19,673 bases of DNA from an uncultured Collinsella sp. Lineage in GTDB: Bacteria > Actinomycetota > Coriobacteriia > Coriobacteriales > Coriobacteriaceae. The notes below the pieces were generated by a model, which had not been told where the DNA came from, did not search any database, and saw only the letters and a program-made list of their open reading frames with translations. This document shows positions 6,759 through 13,936 of the stretch, piece by piece. Position 1 is the first letter of the stretch, and each line of letters opens with the position of its first letter. The DNA lies in NCBI GenBank assembly GCA_900545665.1, contig UQZU01000035.1:1-19673 (forward strand). The letters are read 5' to 3'. A program made the position numbers and the translations under genes.

Positions 6759-6778
6759 CAAGTTTGAAAGGAGGTTCC

Positions 6779-7498
6779 ATGATTCCCAAATACGAAGCGA
6801 TAGCTGCAGATATTCGTCGCACTATCGAGGATGGCGCTCTTAAACCGGGCGACAAGCTTCCTACCGTCGTTGAGTTCTGCAAGCTCTATAACGTTTCCAA
6901 AATCACCGTCAAACGAGCTATTGAACAAATCACCGAAGAAGGTCTTATTACCAGCCGGCGTGGATCGGGTACCTACGTTAAGGACACGGCGGGGCTTCCC
7001 GGCCAGGCGTTTTTCCAGGGCAAAAACGACCGTACCCAGGGTTTTTCGTATGAGCATCGCGGGGAGAAGGTGACCTCGGTGGTCTACGATTTCTCGATCG
7101 TTAATCCACCAGCGAACATCGCAGCCCAGCTGGGAATTGCCGAGGATGACTTTGCCTATCACGTCGTGCGCGTGCGTCAGGCCGATGAGAAGCCCATCGT
7201 TATCGAGTACACCTACATGCCCCTCGAGCTGATTCCAGGCCTTAAAAAGAAGGACCTGTACGGATCGGTCTACCGCTTCATCCGCGAGCAATGTGGGCTG
7301 AAGATTTCGAGCTTCCACCGTACCATTCGCGCCGTGGCAGCAACCGAGGAAGAAGCCGAGCGTCTGGACACCAAACTTGGCTCTCCCCTGCTCGAGCTCA
7401 CCCAGATTGGCTTTTTGGACAGCGGCGCCGCCTTTGAGTATTCGATCTCGCGCAACGTTGGCGATCGCTTTGAGTTGCACAACGTAACGTTGGCATAG
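6779..7498 (+). CDS. GntR-family transcriptional regulator, HutC subfamily
   Basis: This 239-residue DNA-binding regulator has an N-terminal winged helix-turn-helix. IPKYEAIAADIRRTIEDGALKPGDKLPT leads into the recognition region VSKITVKRAIEQITEEGLI and the wing RRGSGTYV (about residues 2-67). The rest (about 90-235) fits a UTRA effector-binding domain, which in this subfamily senses sugars, sugar phosphates or related small molecules. ATG 6779 is chosen because AAAGGAGG (6767-6774) is four bases upstream; an in-frame TTG at 6764 would sit upstream of the SD itself. It is followed 74 bases later by manA and is divergent from a sugar kinase, so it probably controls this sugar module. The effector is unknown. 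Confidence 0.9.
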   Translation: MIPKYEAIAADIRRTIEDGALKPGDKLPTVVEFCKLYNVSKITVKRAIEQITEEGLITSRRGSGTYVKDTAGLPGQAFFQGKNDRTQGFSYEHRGEKVTSVVYDFSIVNPPANIAAQLGIAEDDFAYHVVRVRQADEKPIVIEYTYMPLELIPGLKKKDLYGSVYRFIREQCGLKISSFHRTIRAVAATEEEAERLDTKLGSPLLELTQIGFLDSGAAFEYSISRNVGDRFELHNVTLA

Positions 7499-7572
7499 GT
7501 TTTTGTAGTCACGCGGGCGCTCGTTTTGAGCCGTCTTACGCGGCACCCGCACAACCTTATGGGAGCATGCAC

Positions 7573-8505
7573 ATGTCCGATTTGATTAAACTCACGCCGA
7601 TCTTCCACGAGAAGATCTGGGGCGGCCGCCAGTTGGAGACCGTGTTTGGCTACGACATTCCCGAGGGTCCCATCGGTGAGTGCTGGGCCATCTCGGCCCA
7701 TCCCAACGGCGACTGCCAGATTGCGGAGGGACCGTACGCCGGCCACACGCTGTCGTGGCTGTGGGCCGAGCACCGCGAGCTCTTTGGCAACTGCGAGGGC
7801 AAGGAGTTCCCGCTGCTCATCAAGATTCTGGACGCCAAGGACGACCTTTCGATCCAGATTCATCCCAACGACGAGTACGCTGCCAAGCACGAGAACGGCA
7901 GCCTGGGCAAAACCGAGTGCTGGTATGTACTGGACTGCGAGCCCGGTGCCACGATCATCGTCGGCCAGCGCGCGCACGACCGCGCCGAGGCCGCGCAGAT
8001 GATCGAGGGGGGCCGTTGGGACGAGATGCTCAACGTGCTGCCGATTCACAAGGGAGACTTTTTCCAGATCGACTCCGGCACCGTTCACGCCATCAAGACC
8101 GGCACGCTGATTCTGGAGACTCAGCAGTCGAGCGACGTGACATATCGCCTGTACGACTACGACCGCCCCGGCACCGACGGAAAGCTGCGCCCGCTGCACA
8201 TTAAGCAGAGCCTCGACTGCATCGACTTTGATGTTCAGGCCCCGACCGACGGCACGGTGAACGCGCCTGAGGTCGACGGCGTGACCGAGCTCGAGTCCAA
8301 CCCCTGCTACACCGTCGATCGTGTGCGCGTCGACGGCAGCAAGACCCTCGACCAGCGCTGGCCCTTCATGTGCCTGTCGGTCATCGACGGCGAAGGCACC
8401 GTCTGCGGCGACCCCGTCCACAAGGGAAGCCACCTGCTGGCCCCGAGCACCGTCAGCTCCATCGACCTCGAAGGCAAGATGGAACTGATCATCAGCCACC
8501 TCTAG
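7573..8505 (+). CDS. manA: Mannose-6-phosphate isomerase, class I cupin type
   Basis: This zinc enzyme of 310 residues interconverts mannose 6-phosphate and fructose 6-phosphate, linking mannose to glycolysis and to GDP-mannose synthesis. It is the short Bacillus-type form. The N-terminal LTPIFHEKIWGGRQL is typical. Zinc ligands are Gln95 and His97 in SIQIHPND, Glu115 in KTECWY and His172 in GTVHAIKTG. A second cupin-like half makes up the C-terminus. Two ATGs are in frame, at 7567 and 7573. GGGAG (7561-7565) is one base from the first but seven from the second, so 7573 is preferred. It is probably co-transcribed with the GntR regulator 74 bases upstream and is closed by a perfect hairpin at 8529-8568. 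Confidence 0.95.
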   Translation: MSDLIKLTPIFHEKIWGGRQLETVFGYDIPEGPIGECWAISAHPNGDCQIAEGPYAGHTLSWLWAEHRELFGNCEGKEFPLLIKILDAKDDLSIQIHPNDEYAAKHENGSLGKTECWYVLDCEPGATIIVGQRAHDRAEAAQMIEGGRWDEMLNVLPIHKGDFFQIDSGTVHAIKTGTLILETQQSSDVTYRLYDYDRPGTDGKLRPLHIKQSLDCIDFDVQAPTDGTVNAPEVDGVTELESNPCYTVDRVRVDGSKTLDQRWPFMCLSVIDGEGTVCGDPVHKGSHLLAPSTVSSIDLEGKMELIISHL

Positions 8506-8528
8506 TTCGCACCAACAACCCAAACGCA

Positions 8529-8568
8529 ACAAGGGGCTCCCCCGTTCACCAACGGGGGAGCCCCTTGT
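8529..8568 (+). terminator. Perfect 18-pair hairpin terminating manA
   Basis: Arms at 8529-8546 and 8551-8568 pair without mismatch around a CACC loop, 23 bases past the manA stop. There is no proper U-tract (TTGTCC follows), so it is an unusually stable but non-canonical terminator, or an mRNA 3'-end stabiliser. Confidence 0.8.
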
Positions 8569-8647
8569 CCATATATATCAGCCCACCCGGCTCTCCAGAC
8601 CAAAAAGCGAACGAGCAAAGCAACGCTCGTCTAGCAACGTTACCCAA

Positions 8648-8777
8648 GGACCTGGGCGGGCGTATAGGGCAACATCGATCGCGAGTTCCGCACGCAAAGG
8701 AGGCCACTTAATGTGGCCTCCGTCTTGCGCAGGACTGCCCGAGCAGGCGATGTTGCCCTATACGCCCGCCCAGGTCC
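8648..8777. repeat. 130-bp inverted repeat with perfect 30-bp arms
   Basis: Arms 8648-8677 and 8748-8777 are exact reverse complements over 30 bases, starting GGACCTGGGCGGGCGTATAG. The 70-base centre contains a further GGAGGCCAC/GTGGCCTCC hairpin flanked by weaker pairing (CGCAA/TTGCG, AGTTCC/GGACT). The whole could fold as one long rod. The right arm ends seven bases from the pcrA stop codon. No target duplication is seen at its borders. Confidence 0.85.
8696..8721 (-). terminator. Inner hairpin, probable pcrA terminator
   Basis: GGAGGCCAC, loop ATTAA, GTGGCCTCC on the minus strand is a perfect nine-pair stem followed by a short TTT, 64 bases past the pcrA stop. It is nested in the 30-bp-arm inverted repeat, whose outer pairing would compete with or reinforce it. 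Confidence 0.6.
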
Positions 8778-8784
8778 GCCGGGA

Positions 8785-11685
8785 TCACTGCAGCTTGACG
8801 ATTGGCGCAAAACCTTTCATCAGCTTTTTGGTCTGGCCGGTCTTTTCGAATTGAACCTCGATCATGTCTCCGGCGACCGAGATCACGGTACCCGTGCCAA
8901 AAGTCTTGTGGCTCACGGTATCGCCCGCGGCAAAGTCCTGCGATGCGCTGGCATGATCGACCTTGCGCTCCACCGTCGGGGACACCTTGGAAGACGGCTT
9001 TTTGGCTCGCGACGCGCCCGAACCAAAAGTCGAGGCAACACGGCCGGCGTCAGGCGAAACCCCACGATGGCGCTCGGTCCCGTAACTGCTGCCGCCAAAG
9101 AAATCGTCAAAGCTCGATCCGCCGCGCGAACCGGAACCGCCGGTCGAGCGCGTATGCGAGCCAAACACCTTGCCGCCGTACATATCCGAGCCCATGCCCG
9201 AGCCAAAGGTGCCGTGACGGTCGCCGCGCTTCTCCCAGCCCGTGCCCTCAAAACCGGCAGAACCGATGCCGCTAAACTCGATATCCTCAAACGGAATCTC
9301 GTTGAGGAAGCGCGAGCGCGGGTTGGCAGAGGTCGAGCCGTAGGTGCGACGCGTGGCCGCATAGGTCAGGAACAGGCGCTTGCGAGCACGCGTGATGGCG
9401 ACGTAGGCCAAGCGACGCTCCTCCTCGAGCTTGCCCGGATCGTCACTACCGCCAAAGTCGTGCACGTGCGGGAAGATACCCTCCTCCATGCCGGCCACGA
9501 ACACCGCCGGGAACTCCAGGCCCTTGGCGGAGTGGATGGTCATCATGGTAATGGCATGCGTCTCGCCGGCCAGGGAATCCAAGTCGGAGCGCAGGGCCAG
9601 CCACTCCATGAGCGCCGGCAGCGCCTTACAGGTGAGCGGACCGTAGGTGCGCTCGATCTCGTCGGCATGCACGGCACCCGCCGGCATCTCCGTCGGCGCG
9701 GCATACGCGTTGCCCGCGATGGCGGCGGCCAGGGCATCCTGCGGAGACAGCGCCGGAGCGGCCAAGCTATCGAGCGGATTGGAGCCCGCGGCGTCACGCG
9801 CGCCAACGAGCGCCTCAAACGAGGATACCGGGGCAGATGGCCCCGGTTCGGGCGCAGGCGCGCTCACCACGACAGGCTCGGGCTCGGCGCTAGCAGGCAC
9901 ATCGGCAACACCGGCAGCGCGCAGCTCTTCCAAGCTCTCGAGCGTACCTTCGATATCCTCGTGCGTCTCCTCAAATTCGGCGGCGACGCCCAGGAATTCC
10001 TGGATGTTCTCGGCGCGGCTCTCGGACTCCATGGTGCCCTCGGCGCGGAAAGCCTGCAGCAGGCCCGTCTTATCGACGATCATCTCGACGACGTCCTTGA
10101 GCTCGCCGTCCATGCGGCGACCCTCGCGCACCAGCGCCACAAAGCTCGACAGGCCGTTGCGCACCTTGGCGCTAAACATGCCCGTCTCGGCTGTTGCGAT
10201 CTCGCAGGCTTGGAAGAACGAGCAGCGGTTGTCGCGTGCCAGCTGCTCAATCTTTTGAATCGAGGTGGAGCCGATGCCGCGGCGCGGCGTGTTGATGACG
10301 CGCTTGACGCTCATCTCGTCGGCCGGGTTCACGATCATCTTGAGGTAGGCCATGACGTCGCGGATCTCGGCACGGTCGAAGAATCGCGTGCCACCCACGA
10401 TCTTGTAGGGCACGCCTGCGCGCAGGAACATATCTTCGAGAATACGCGACTGAGCGTTGGTGCGGTAGAACACGGCGATGTCGTCGTAACTCGTGCCCTT
10501 GGAGTGCAGCTTCTCGATCTCGCCGGCAATCCAGCGGCCCTCGTCGCGCTCGTCGCTTGCCTGGAAGGCCTGGATCTTCTCGCCATCGCCCTCGGCCGTA
10601 AACAGACGCTTGTCCTTGCGCTGCGAGTTGTGGCGAACCACGGCGTTGGCGGCGCTCAGGATATGGCCCGTGGAGCGGTAGTTCTGCTCCAGCTTAACGG
10701 TCTTGCAGTTTTTAAAGTCCTTCTCAAAGTCCAGGATGTTGGTGATGTCGGCGCCGCGCCAGCTATAAATGGACTGGTCATCGTCGCCTACGACCATGAG
10801 GTTTTGGTACTTGGCGGCCAGCAGGTTGGCGATCTCGTACTGGACGTGGTTGGTGTCCTGATACTCGTCGACGCTAATGTAGCGGAAGCGCTCCTGGTAC
10901 TTGTCGAGCACCTCGGGGCGGGTGCGCAGCAGCTCGAGCGTGCGCACGAGCAGGTCGTCGAAGTCCATCGCGTTGGCGGCGCGCAGGCGGCGTTCCAGCT
11001 CCAGGTAGACCTGCGCGGCCTTTTTGTCATTGGGGCTGTCGGCGGATTTGAGCATGTCCTCGGGGCCGATCATGGCGTTTTTGGCCGAGCTGATCTTGCT
11101 GCGGATCATGTTGATGGGGAACTGCTTTTGCTCGATACCGAGCGCCTGCATAATGTCGCGCACCATGCGCTTTGAGTCATCGTCATCGTAGATGGTGAAC
11201 TGACCGGTGTATCCCAGCAGGTCGGCGTCCTCGCGCAGCATACGCACGCACATGGCATGGAAGGTGCATACCCACATGCCACGGGTGCCGCTGGGAATGA
11301 GTGCCGCCAGACGCTCACGCATCTCGGCCGCGGCCTTGTTGGTAAACGTGATGGCAAGGATCTGCCAGGGCTTAACGCCCAGGTCGCCGAGCATATGTGC
11401 GATACGGAAGGTCAAGACGCGGGTCTTGCCCGAGCCGGCGCCGGCAAGGACCAGCAGCGGGCCCTCGGTGGTCAGGACCGCCTCGCGCTGAGCGGGATTA
11501 AGGCTGTCGATGTCGACGAGCGGCTTGGCGGGCTTGGGCGCCGGCGCGGGAGCGTCGTAGATGTCGAGCGGAACGAGCTCGGGCTCCGGCGCAGCAGGGG
11601 CGGTGTATGCATCGAGCGGCACGGGTTCCGGCGCGGGCGGCACAGGTACCGCGACATTCTTTTCCCAGGGCAAGGGCTGGGTCAT
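8785..11685 (-). CDS. pcrA: ATP-dependent DNA helicase PcrA/UvrD
   Basis: This superfamily 1A 3'-5' helicase of 966 residues acts in DNA repair and replication. Motifs in order: Q-motif LNPAQREAV (62-70), Walker A AGAGSGKTR (91-99), motif II DEYQDTN (273-279), VGDDDQSIYSWRGAD (299-313), QNYRST (334-339), TIHSAKGLEFPAVF (716-729) and AYVAITRARKRL (760-771). The C-terminal ~50 residues form the Tudor-like domain seen in PcrA (GDTVSHKTFGTGTV). It is over 200 residues longer than typical PcrA. The extra comprises a proline-rich N-terminal tail with two PLDxYxAP repeats, an Ala/Pro-rich insert at about 583-690 within the 2B region, and a Gly/Ser-rich linker before the Tudor domain. ATG 11685 has GAGGAG six bases upstream; the frame stays open to 11769 without an SD. 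Confidence 0.96.
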   Translation of the reverse strand: MTQPLPWEKNVAVPVPPAPEPVPLDAYTAPAAPEPELVPLDIYDAPAPAPKPAKPLVDIDSLNPAQREAVLTTEGPLLVLAGAGSGKTRVLTFRIAHMLGDLGVKPWQILAITFTNKAAAEMRERLAALIPSGTRGMWVCTFHAMCVRMLREDADLLGYTGQFTIYDDDDSKRMVRDIMQALGIEQKQFPINMIRSKISSAKNAMIGPEDMLKSADSPNDKKAAQVYLELERRLRAANAMDFDDLLVRTLELLRTRPEVLDKYQERFRYISVDEYQDTNHVQYEIANLLAAKYQNLMVVGDDDQSIYSWRGADITNILDFEKDFKNCKTVKLEQNYRSTGHILSAANAVVRHNSQRKDKRLFTAEGDGEKIQAFQASDERDEGRWIAGEIEKLHSKGTSYDDIAVFYRTNAQSRILEDMFLRAGVPYKIVGGTRFFDRAEIRDVMAYLKMIVNPADEMSVKRVINTPRRGIGSTSIQKIEQLARDNRCSFFQACEIATAETGMFSAKVRNGLSSFVALVREGRRMDGELKDVVEMIVDKTGLLQAFRAEGTMESESRAENIQEFLGVAAEFEETHEDIEGTLESLEELRAAGVADVPASAEPEPVVVSAPAPEPGPSAPVSSFEALVGARDAAGSNPLDSLAAPALSPQDALAAAIAGNAYAAPTEMPAGAVHADEIERTYGPLTCKALPALMEWLALRSDLDSLAGETHAITMMTIHSAKGLEFPAVFVAGMEEGIFPHVHDFGGSDDPGKLEEERRLAYVAITRARKRLFLTYAATRRTYGSTSANPRSRFLNEIPFEDIEFSGIGSAGFEGTGWEKRGDRHGTFGSGMGSDMYGGKVFGSHTRSTGGSGSRGGSSFDDFFGGSSYGTERHRGVSPDAGRVASTFGSGASRAKKPSSKVSPTVERKVDHASASQDFAAGDTVSHKTFGTGTVISVAGDMIEVQFEKTGQTKKLMKGFAPIVKLQ

Positions 11686-11746
11686 GGGCGACTCCTCATC
11701 TGACGGACGGCGCGCCTGCGGGCAGCGCCATAGTTTGAGCCGTACC

Positions 11747-11777
11747 AGTATACCGAGCCGCGCGGACACCGACGCAA
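11747..11777 (-). promoter_or_regulatory. Candidate pcrA promoter
   Basis: On the minus strand TTGCGT (11777-11772) and TATACT (11752-11747) are 19 bases apart, a little long, but the -10 box is good. It lies about 60 bases upstream of the chosen ATG, which supports the shorter start. Confidence 0.4.
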
Positions 11778-11824
11778 ATCACACCACGACTCCGTGCGTC
11801 ACCGTCAGGCTCGCCCCAGCGGAT

Positions 11825-11857
11825 TTGGTGCAATGGGGTCAGGTTAGTCTGCACCAA
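11825..11857. repeat. REP-like hairpin with GGGGTCAGGTTA core
   Basis: TTGGTGCA (11825-11832) and TGCACCAA (11850-11857) pair perfectly around a 17-base loop containing GGGGTCAGGTTA. Half-site and core match the repeat at 5446-5487 apart from small changes, so they belong to one dispersed family. Confidence 0.65.
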
Positions 11858-11932
11858 TCTATTGACAATCACGAAACCGCCGATGTCATGGCAGCAGCAG
11901 CGAGCGACGGTCAGGGCGAACAAATTGGCATG

Positions 11933-11974
11933 AAAAGGGGGCGGCATAGACCTTTTGGTCATGCCACCCCCTTT
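11933..11974 (-). terminator. Intrinsic terminator of uppP
   Basis: AAAGGGGG-c-GGCAT-a-GACC, loop TTTT, GGTC-ATGCC-a-CCCCCTTT is a long stem with one mismatch and one bulge. On the minus strand it ends in a T-run, about 45 bases past the uppP stop. Confidence 0.85.
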
Positions 11975-12018
11975 GAATGACAAGTTGTCGCCCTGGCCGC
12001 CGCGCAGTGTCGACTAAG

Positions 12019-12999
12019 TTAGAGGCCGAGCATCGGCTCCAGAACGAAGAAGTATGCGAGCACTACGATGCCCAGGATGATGCGGTAGACACCGAAGCAC
12101 TTGAAGTCGTGACGGCGGACGAAGCCCATGAGCCACTTGATGGCGATGAGCGAAACCACAAAGGCCACAACGCAGCCCACGCCCAGGATAGCGACCTCGT
12201 TGGCACCGAACGTGCCGCCCTTGATGAAGTACTTGACCAGCTTGAGCGCACTCGCGCCAAACATGACCGGGATGGCCAGGAAGAACGTAAACTTGGACGC
12301 CACCGAACGCGTGCAGCCCAAAAGCAGGCCGCCGATGATGGTAGAACCGGAGCGAGACGTTCCAGGCACCAGCGAAAGCACCTGGAAGCAGCCGATACCC
12401 AGCGCAGTCTTCCAGCTCAGGTCCTCGAGCGTGGTGATGGAACCAAAGTCCAGATTCTCGTCATCGTCCTCATCCTCAGCGGTAGCCGCGGCGGGCGCCG
12501 CAAAGTGCGCACCGGCGGGACGTCCACCCGACACCACAGCACGCGAACCAAACGAACCGGCAACGGCCATTTCCTCGCGCTTGCTCGCGCGCCAGTTCTC
12601 GATCACGATAAACAGCACGCCGTACACAATAAGCGCCAGCGCCACGACGGGAGCATTGTAGAAATGCTCCTCCATCCAGTCGTTGAGCGGCAGGCCGATC
12701 GCCGCGGCGGGAATGCAGCCGAGCACAATCTTGCCCCACAGCACCCAGGTGTCGCGACGGCCCTCCTTGCCCTTGCTGGGCGAGAACGGATTGAGCTCAT
12801 GGAAGAACAGCACACAGACGGCCAGAATGGCGCCGAGCTGAATCACGACCAGGAACATATTCCAGAACGTCTCGCTCACGTTCATCTTGACGAACTCGTC
12901 CACCAAGATCATGTGACCGGTCGACGAAACAGGCAGCCATTCGGTGATGCCCTCGACCAGGCCCATGAAGGCAGATTTTAGAAGCTCGATAATATCCAA
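12019..12999 (-). CDS. uppP: Undecaprenyl-diphosphatase UppP (BacA family)
   Basis: This polytopic membrane enzyme removes a phosphate from undecaprenyl pyrophosphate to recycle the lipid carrier for cell-wall synthesis; overproduction gives bacitracin resistance in other bacteria. Catalytic motifs are EGITEWLPVSSTGH (16-29) and PGTSRSGS (212-219). The start is taken as TTG 12999-12997, because GAGGGGG lies five bases upstream and the resulting (M)DIIELLKSAFMGLVEG aligns with the family N-terminus. A GTG at 13020 is in frame but has only a weak SD. The 326-residue protein is about 50 longer than E. coli UppP. The excess is a hydrophilic loop at about 138-198 with an Ala-rich part and the acidic run EDEDDDEN. 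Confidence 0.93.
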   Translation of the reverse strand: MDIIELLKSAFMGLVEGITEWLPVSSTGHMILVDEFVKMNVSETFWNMFLVVIQLGAILAVCVLFFHELNPFSPSKGKEGRRDTWVLWGKIVLGCIPAAAIGLPLNDWMEEHFYNAPVVALALIVYGVLFIVIENWRASKREEMAVAGSFGSRAVVSGGRPAGAHFAAPAAATAEDEDDDENLDFGSITTLEDLSWKTALGIGCFQVLSLVPGTSRSGSTIIGGLLLGCTRSVASKFTFFLAIPVMFGASALKLVKYFIKGGTFGANEVAILGVGCVVAFVVSLIAIKWLMGFVRRHDFKCFGVYRIILGIVVLAYFFVLEPMLGL

Positions 13000-13246
13000 A
13001 GGGACCCCCTCGTTAGACACCCGCCGATATTGTTCTGCGGACGGTGCGGGCGATGTCCCATTATCAACCGTTCGGGCGCGTCTACGCCTACCCTTACCAA
13101 AAAACTCGCCCGTTCACAGAATTGCGAGCGGTCAAACCCAAATCCTTGGGTATAACTGCAACAAGATAAAGTGTCCGGCGGCCAACGCGCCCGCGCCCGC
13201 CCGATGCACGAGCCCCGCGCCCGTGCGATAGACCAAGGAGGAAACC

Positions 13247-13684
13247 ATGAACGAGGGCTACACCAAGGTATTTGTTTCACTCGACGGTACTGAGCAGCAG
13301 GATTTTGTGCTCGCACGCGCCATCAAGGTCGCCGCGAACAACGGCGCCAAGCTAATCATCGGCCACGTTATCGATTCCACGGCGCTCGAGAGCGCCGGTT
13401 CCTATCCGGTCGATCTGGTCAACGGCCTAGAGGAGGCATTTAAGAACTCCATCGCCAAGCAGCTCGAAGAGGCCAAGGCCAATCCCGATATTCCCGAGGT
13501 CGAGGTCATGATTCGCGCCGGCCGTATTCGCGAGACGCTCAAGGACGAGATGCTCGACGTGGTTAAGCCCGACCTGGTGCTCTGCGGCGCCCGCGGCCTG
13601 TCCTCGATCAAGTATGCGCTGCTGGGTTCGATTTCGACGTTCCTGCTGCGCAACACGGACTGCGACATCTTGGTCGTGAAGTAG
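13247..13684 (+). CDS. Universal stress protein, UspA family, ATP-binding type
   Basis: This cytoplasmic single-domain protein of 145 residues has the Usp fold. It starts KVFVSLDGTEQQDFVLARAI, carries LIIGHVID in the third strand, and ends with GARGLSSIKYALLGSISTFLL. The last fits the ATP-binding pattern G-2x-G-9x-G-(S/T), and a final CDILVVK strand follows. Such proteins accumulate under starvation or stress and bind ATP or AMP; a specific role cannot be assigned. The ATG has AAGGAGG five bases upstream. It is divergent from uppP. A TATAAC at about 13151 may be its -10 box, but no good -35 box was found. A 91-nt compound hairpin and a canonical terminator follow the gene. Confidence 0.93.
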   Translation: MNEGYTKVFVSLDGTEQQDFVLARAIKVAANNGAKLIIGHVIDSTALESAGSYPVDLVNGLEEAFKNSIAKQLEEAKANPDIPEVEVMIRAGRIRETLKDEMLDVVKPDLVLCGARGLSSIKYALLGSISTFLLRNTDCDILVVK

Positions 13685-13697
13685 GTTCCTTCCCGTC

Positions 13698-13788
13698 GGC
13701 GCAAGGCCTGCGGGGTTATCACGCCGACGTCCTCGCCGCTTCGCGGCTGCGGGATGTCGGCTTTGATAACCCCTCCCGGCCTTGCGCC
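13698..13788. other. 91-nt compound hairpin downstream of the usp gene
   Basis: Three paired blocks stack: GGCGCAAGGCC/GGCCTTGCGCC, GGGGTTATCA/TGATAACCCC and GCCGACGTCC/GGATGTCGGC (one G-U pair). They are capped by GCCGC-TTC-GCGGC. Only short internal loops separate the blocks. It begins 13 bases past the stop, before the usp terminator, so it would be part of the usp 3' UTR or a small RNA. Conservation of the fold elsewhere is untested. Confidence 0.75.
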
Positions 13789-13830
13789 TTCGTCACCGTA
13801 CTTCAGCGAGTTGGCTGATGGAAAAATGGT

Positions 13831-13861
13831 GTGCCGCCCCGTTTGGGGCGGCACGTTTTTT
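13831..13861 (+). terminator. Intrinsic terminator of the usp transcript
   Basis: GTGCCGCCCC, loop GTTT, GGGGCGGCAC is a perfect ten-pair stem followed by TTTTTT. On the minus strand it is followed by ACACCATTTTT, so it can also serve the convergent histidine kinase gene. Confidence 0.93.
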
Positions 13862-13936
13862 ATGGGGGATTCATTTGAGCCCCATAGTTGTGTTCACGTT
13901 CGGGAACATAGCCGTCCGTGCCGCAAGACGGCCCGC

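Larger units (their letters stand above)
6443..6778. other. Divergent control region between the ROK kinase and GntR genes
   Basis: This 336-base gap has no credible ORF. From left to right it holds a REP-like hairpin (6497-6536) in the kinase leader, a GC-rich stretch, then a marked AT-rich block from about 6635 to 6760. That block carries a candidate kinase promoter (6638-6667) and a dyad just upstream of the regulator (6731-6758). The layout fits a regulator controlling itself and its divergent neighbour, but no binding site is proven. Confidence 0.6.
11686..12018. other. Intergenic region between pcrA and uppP
   Basis: This 333-base gap contains no credible gene. It holds the candidate pcrA promoter, a REP-like hairpin (11825-11857) and the uppP terminator (11933-11974). 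Nothing recognisable was seen at about 11860-11930. Confidence 0.6.

Noticed and set aside
8529..8777. Treating the two hairpin regions after manA as one mobile element
   Set aside because: The 18-pair hairpin and the 30-bp-arm repeat share no sequence and are separated by about 80 bases, so they are listed separately.
8713..11175. 820-codon open frame on the plus strand opposite pcrA
   Set aside because: It is antisense to an intact helicase with all motifs. The translation is compositionally odd (His/Ala/Arg/Leu-rich) and starts inside the 30-bp-arm inverted repeat.
13018..13020. GTG start for uppP at 13020
   Set aside because: The upstream SD is weak and the extra residues precede the usual family N-terminus. 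TTG 12999 has GAGGGGG at good spacing.
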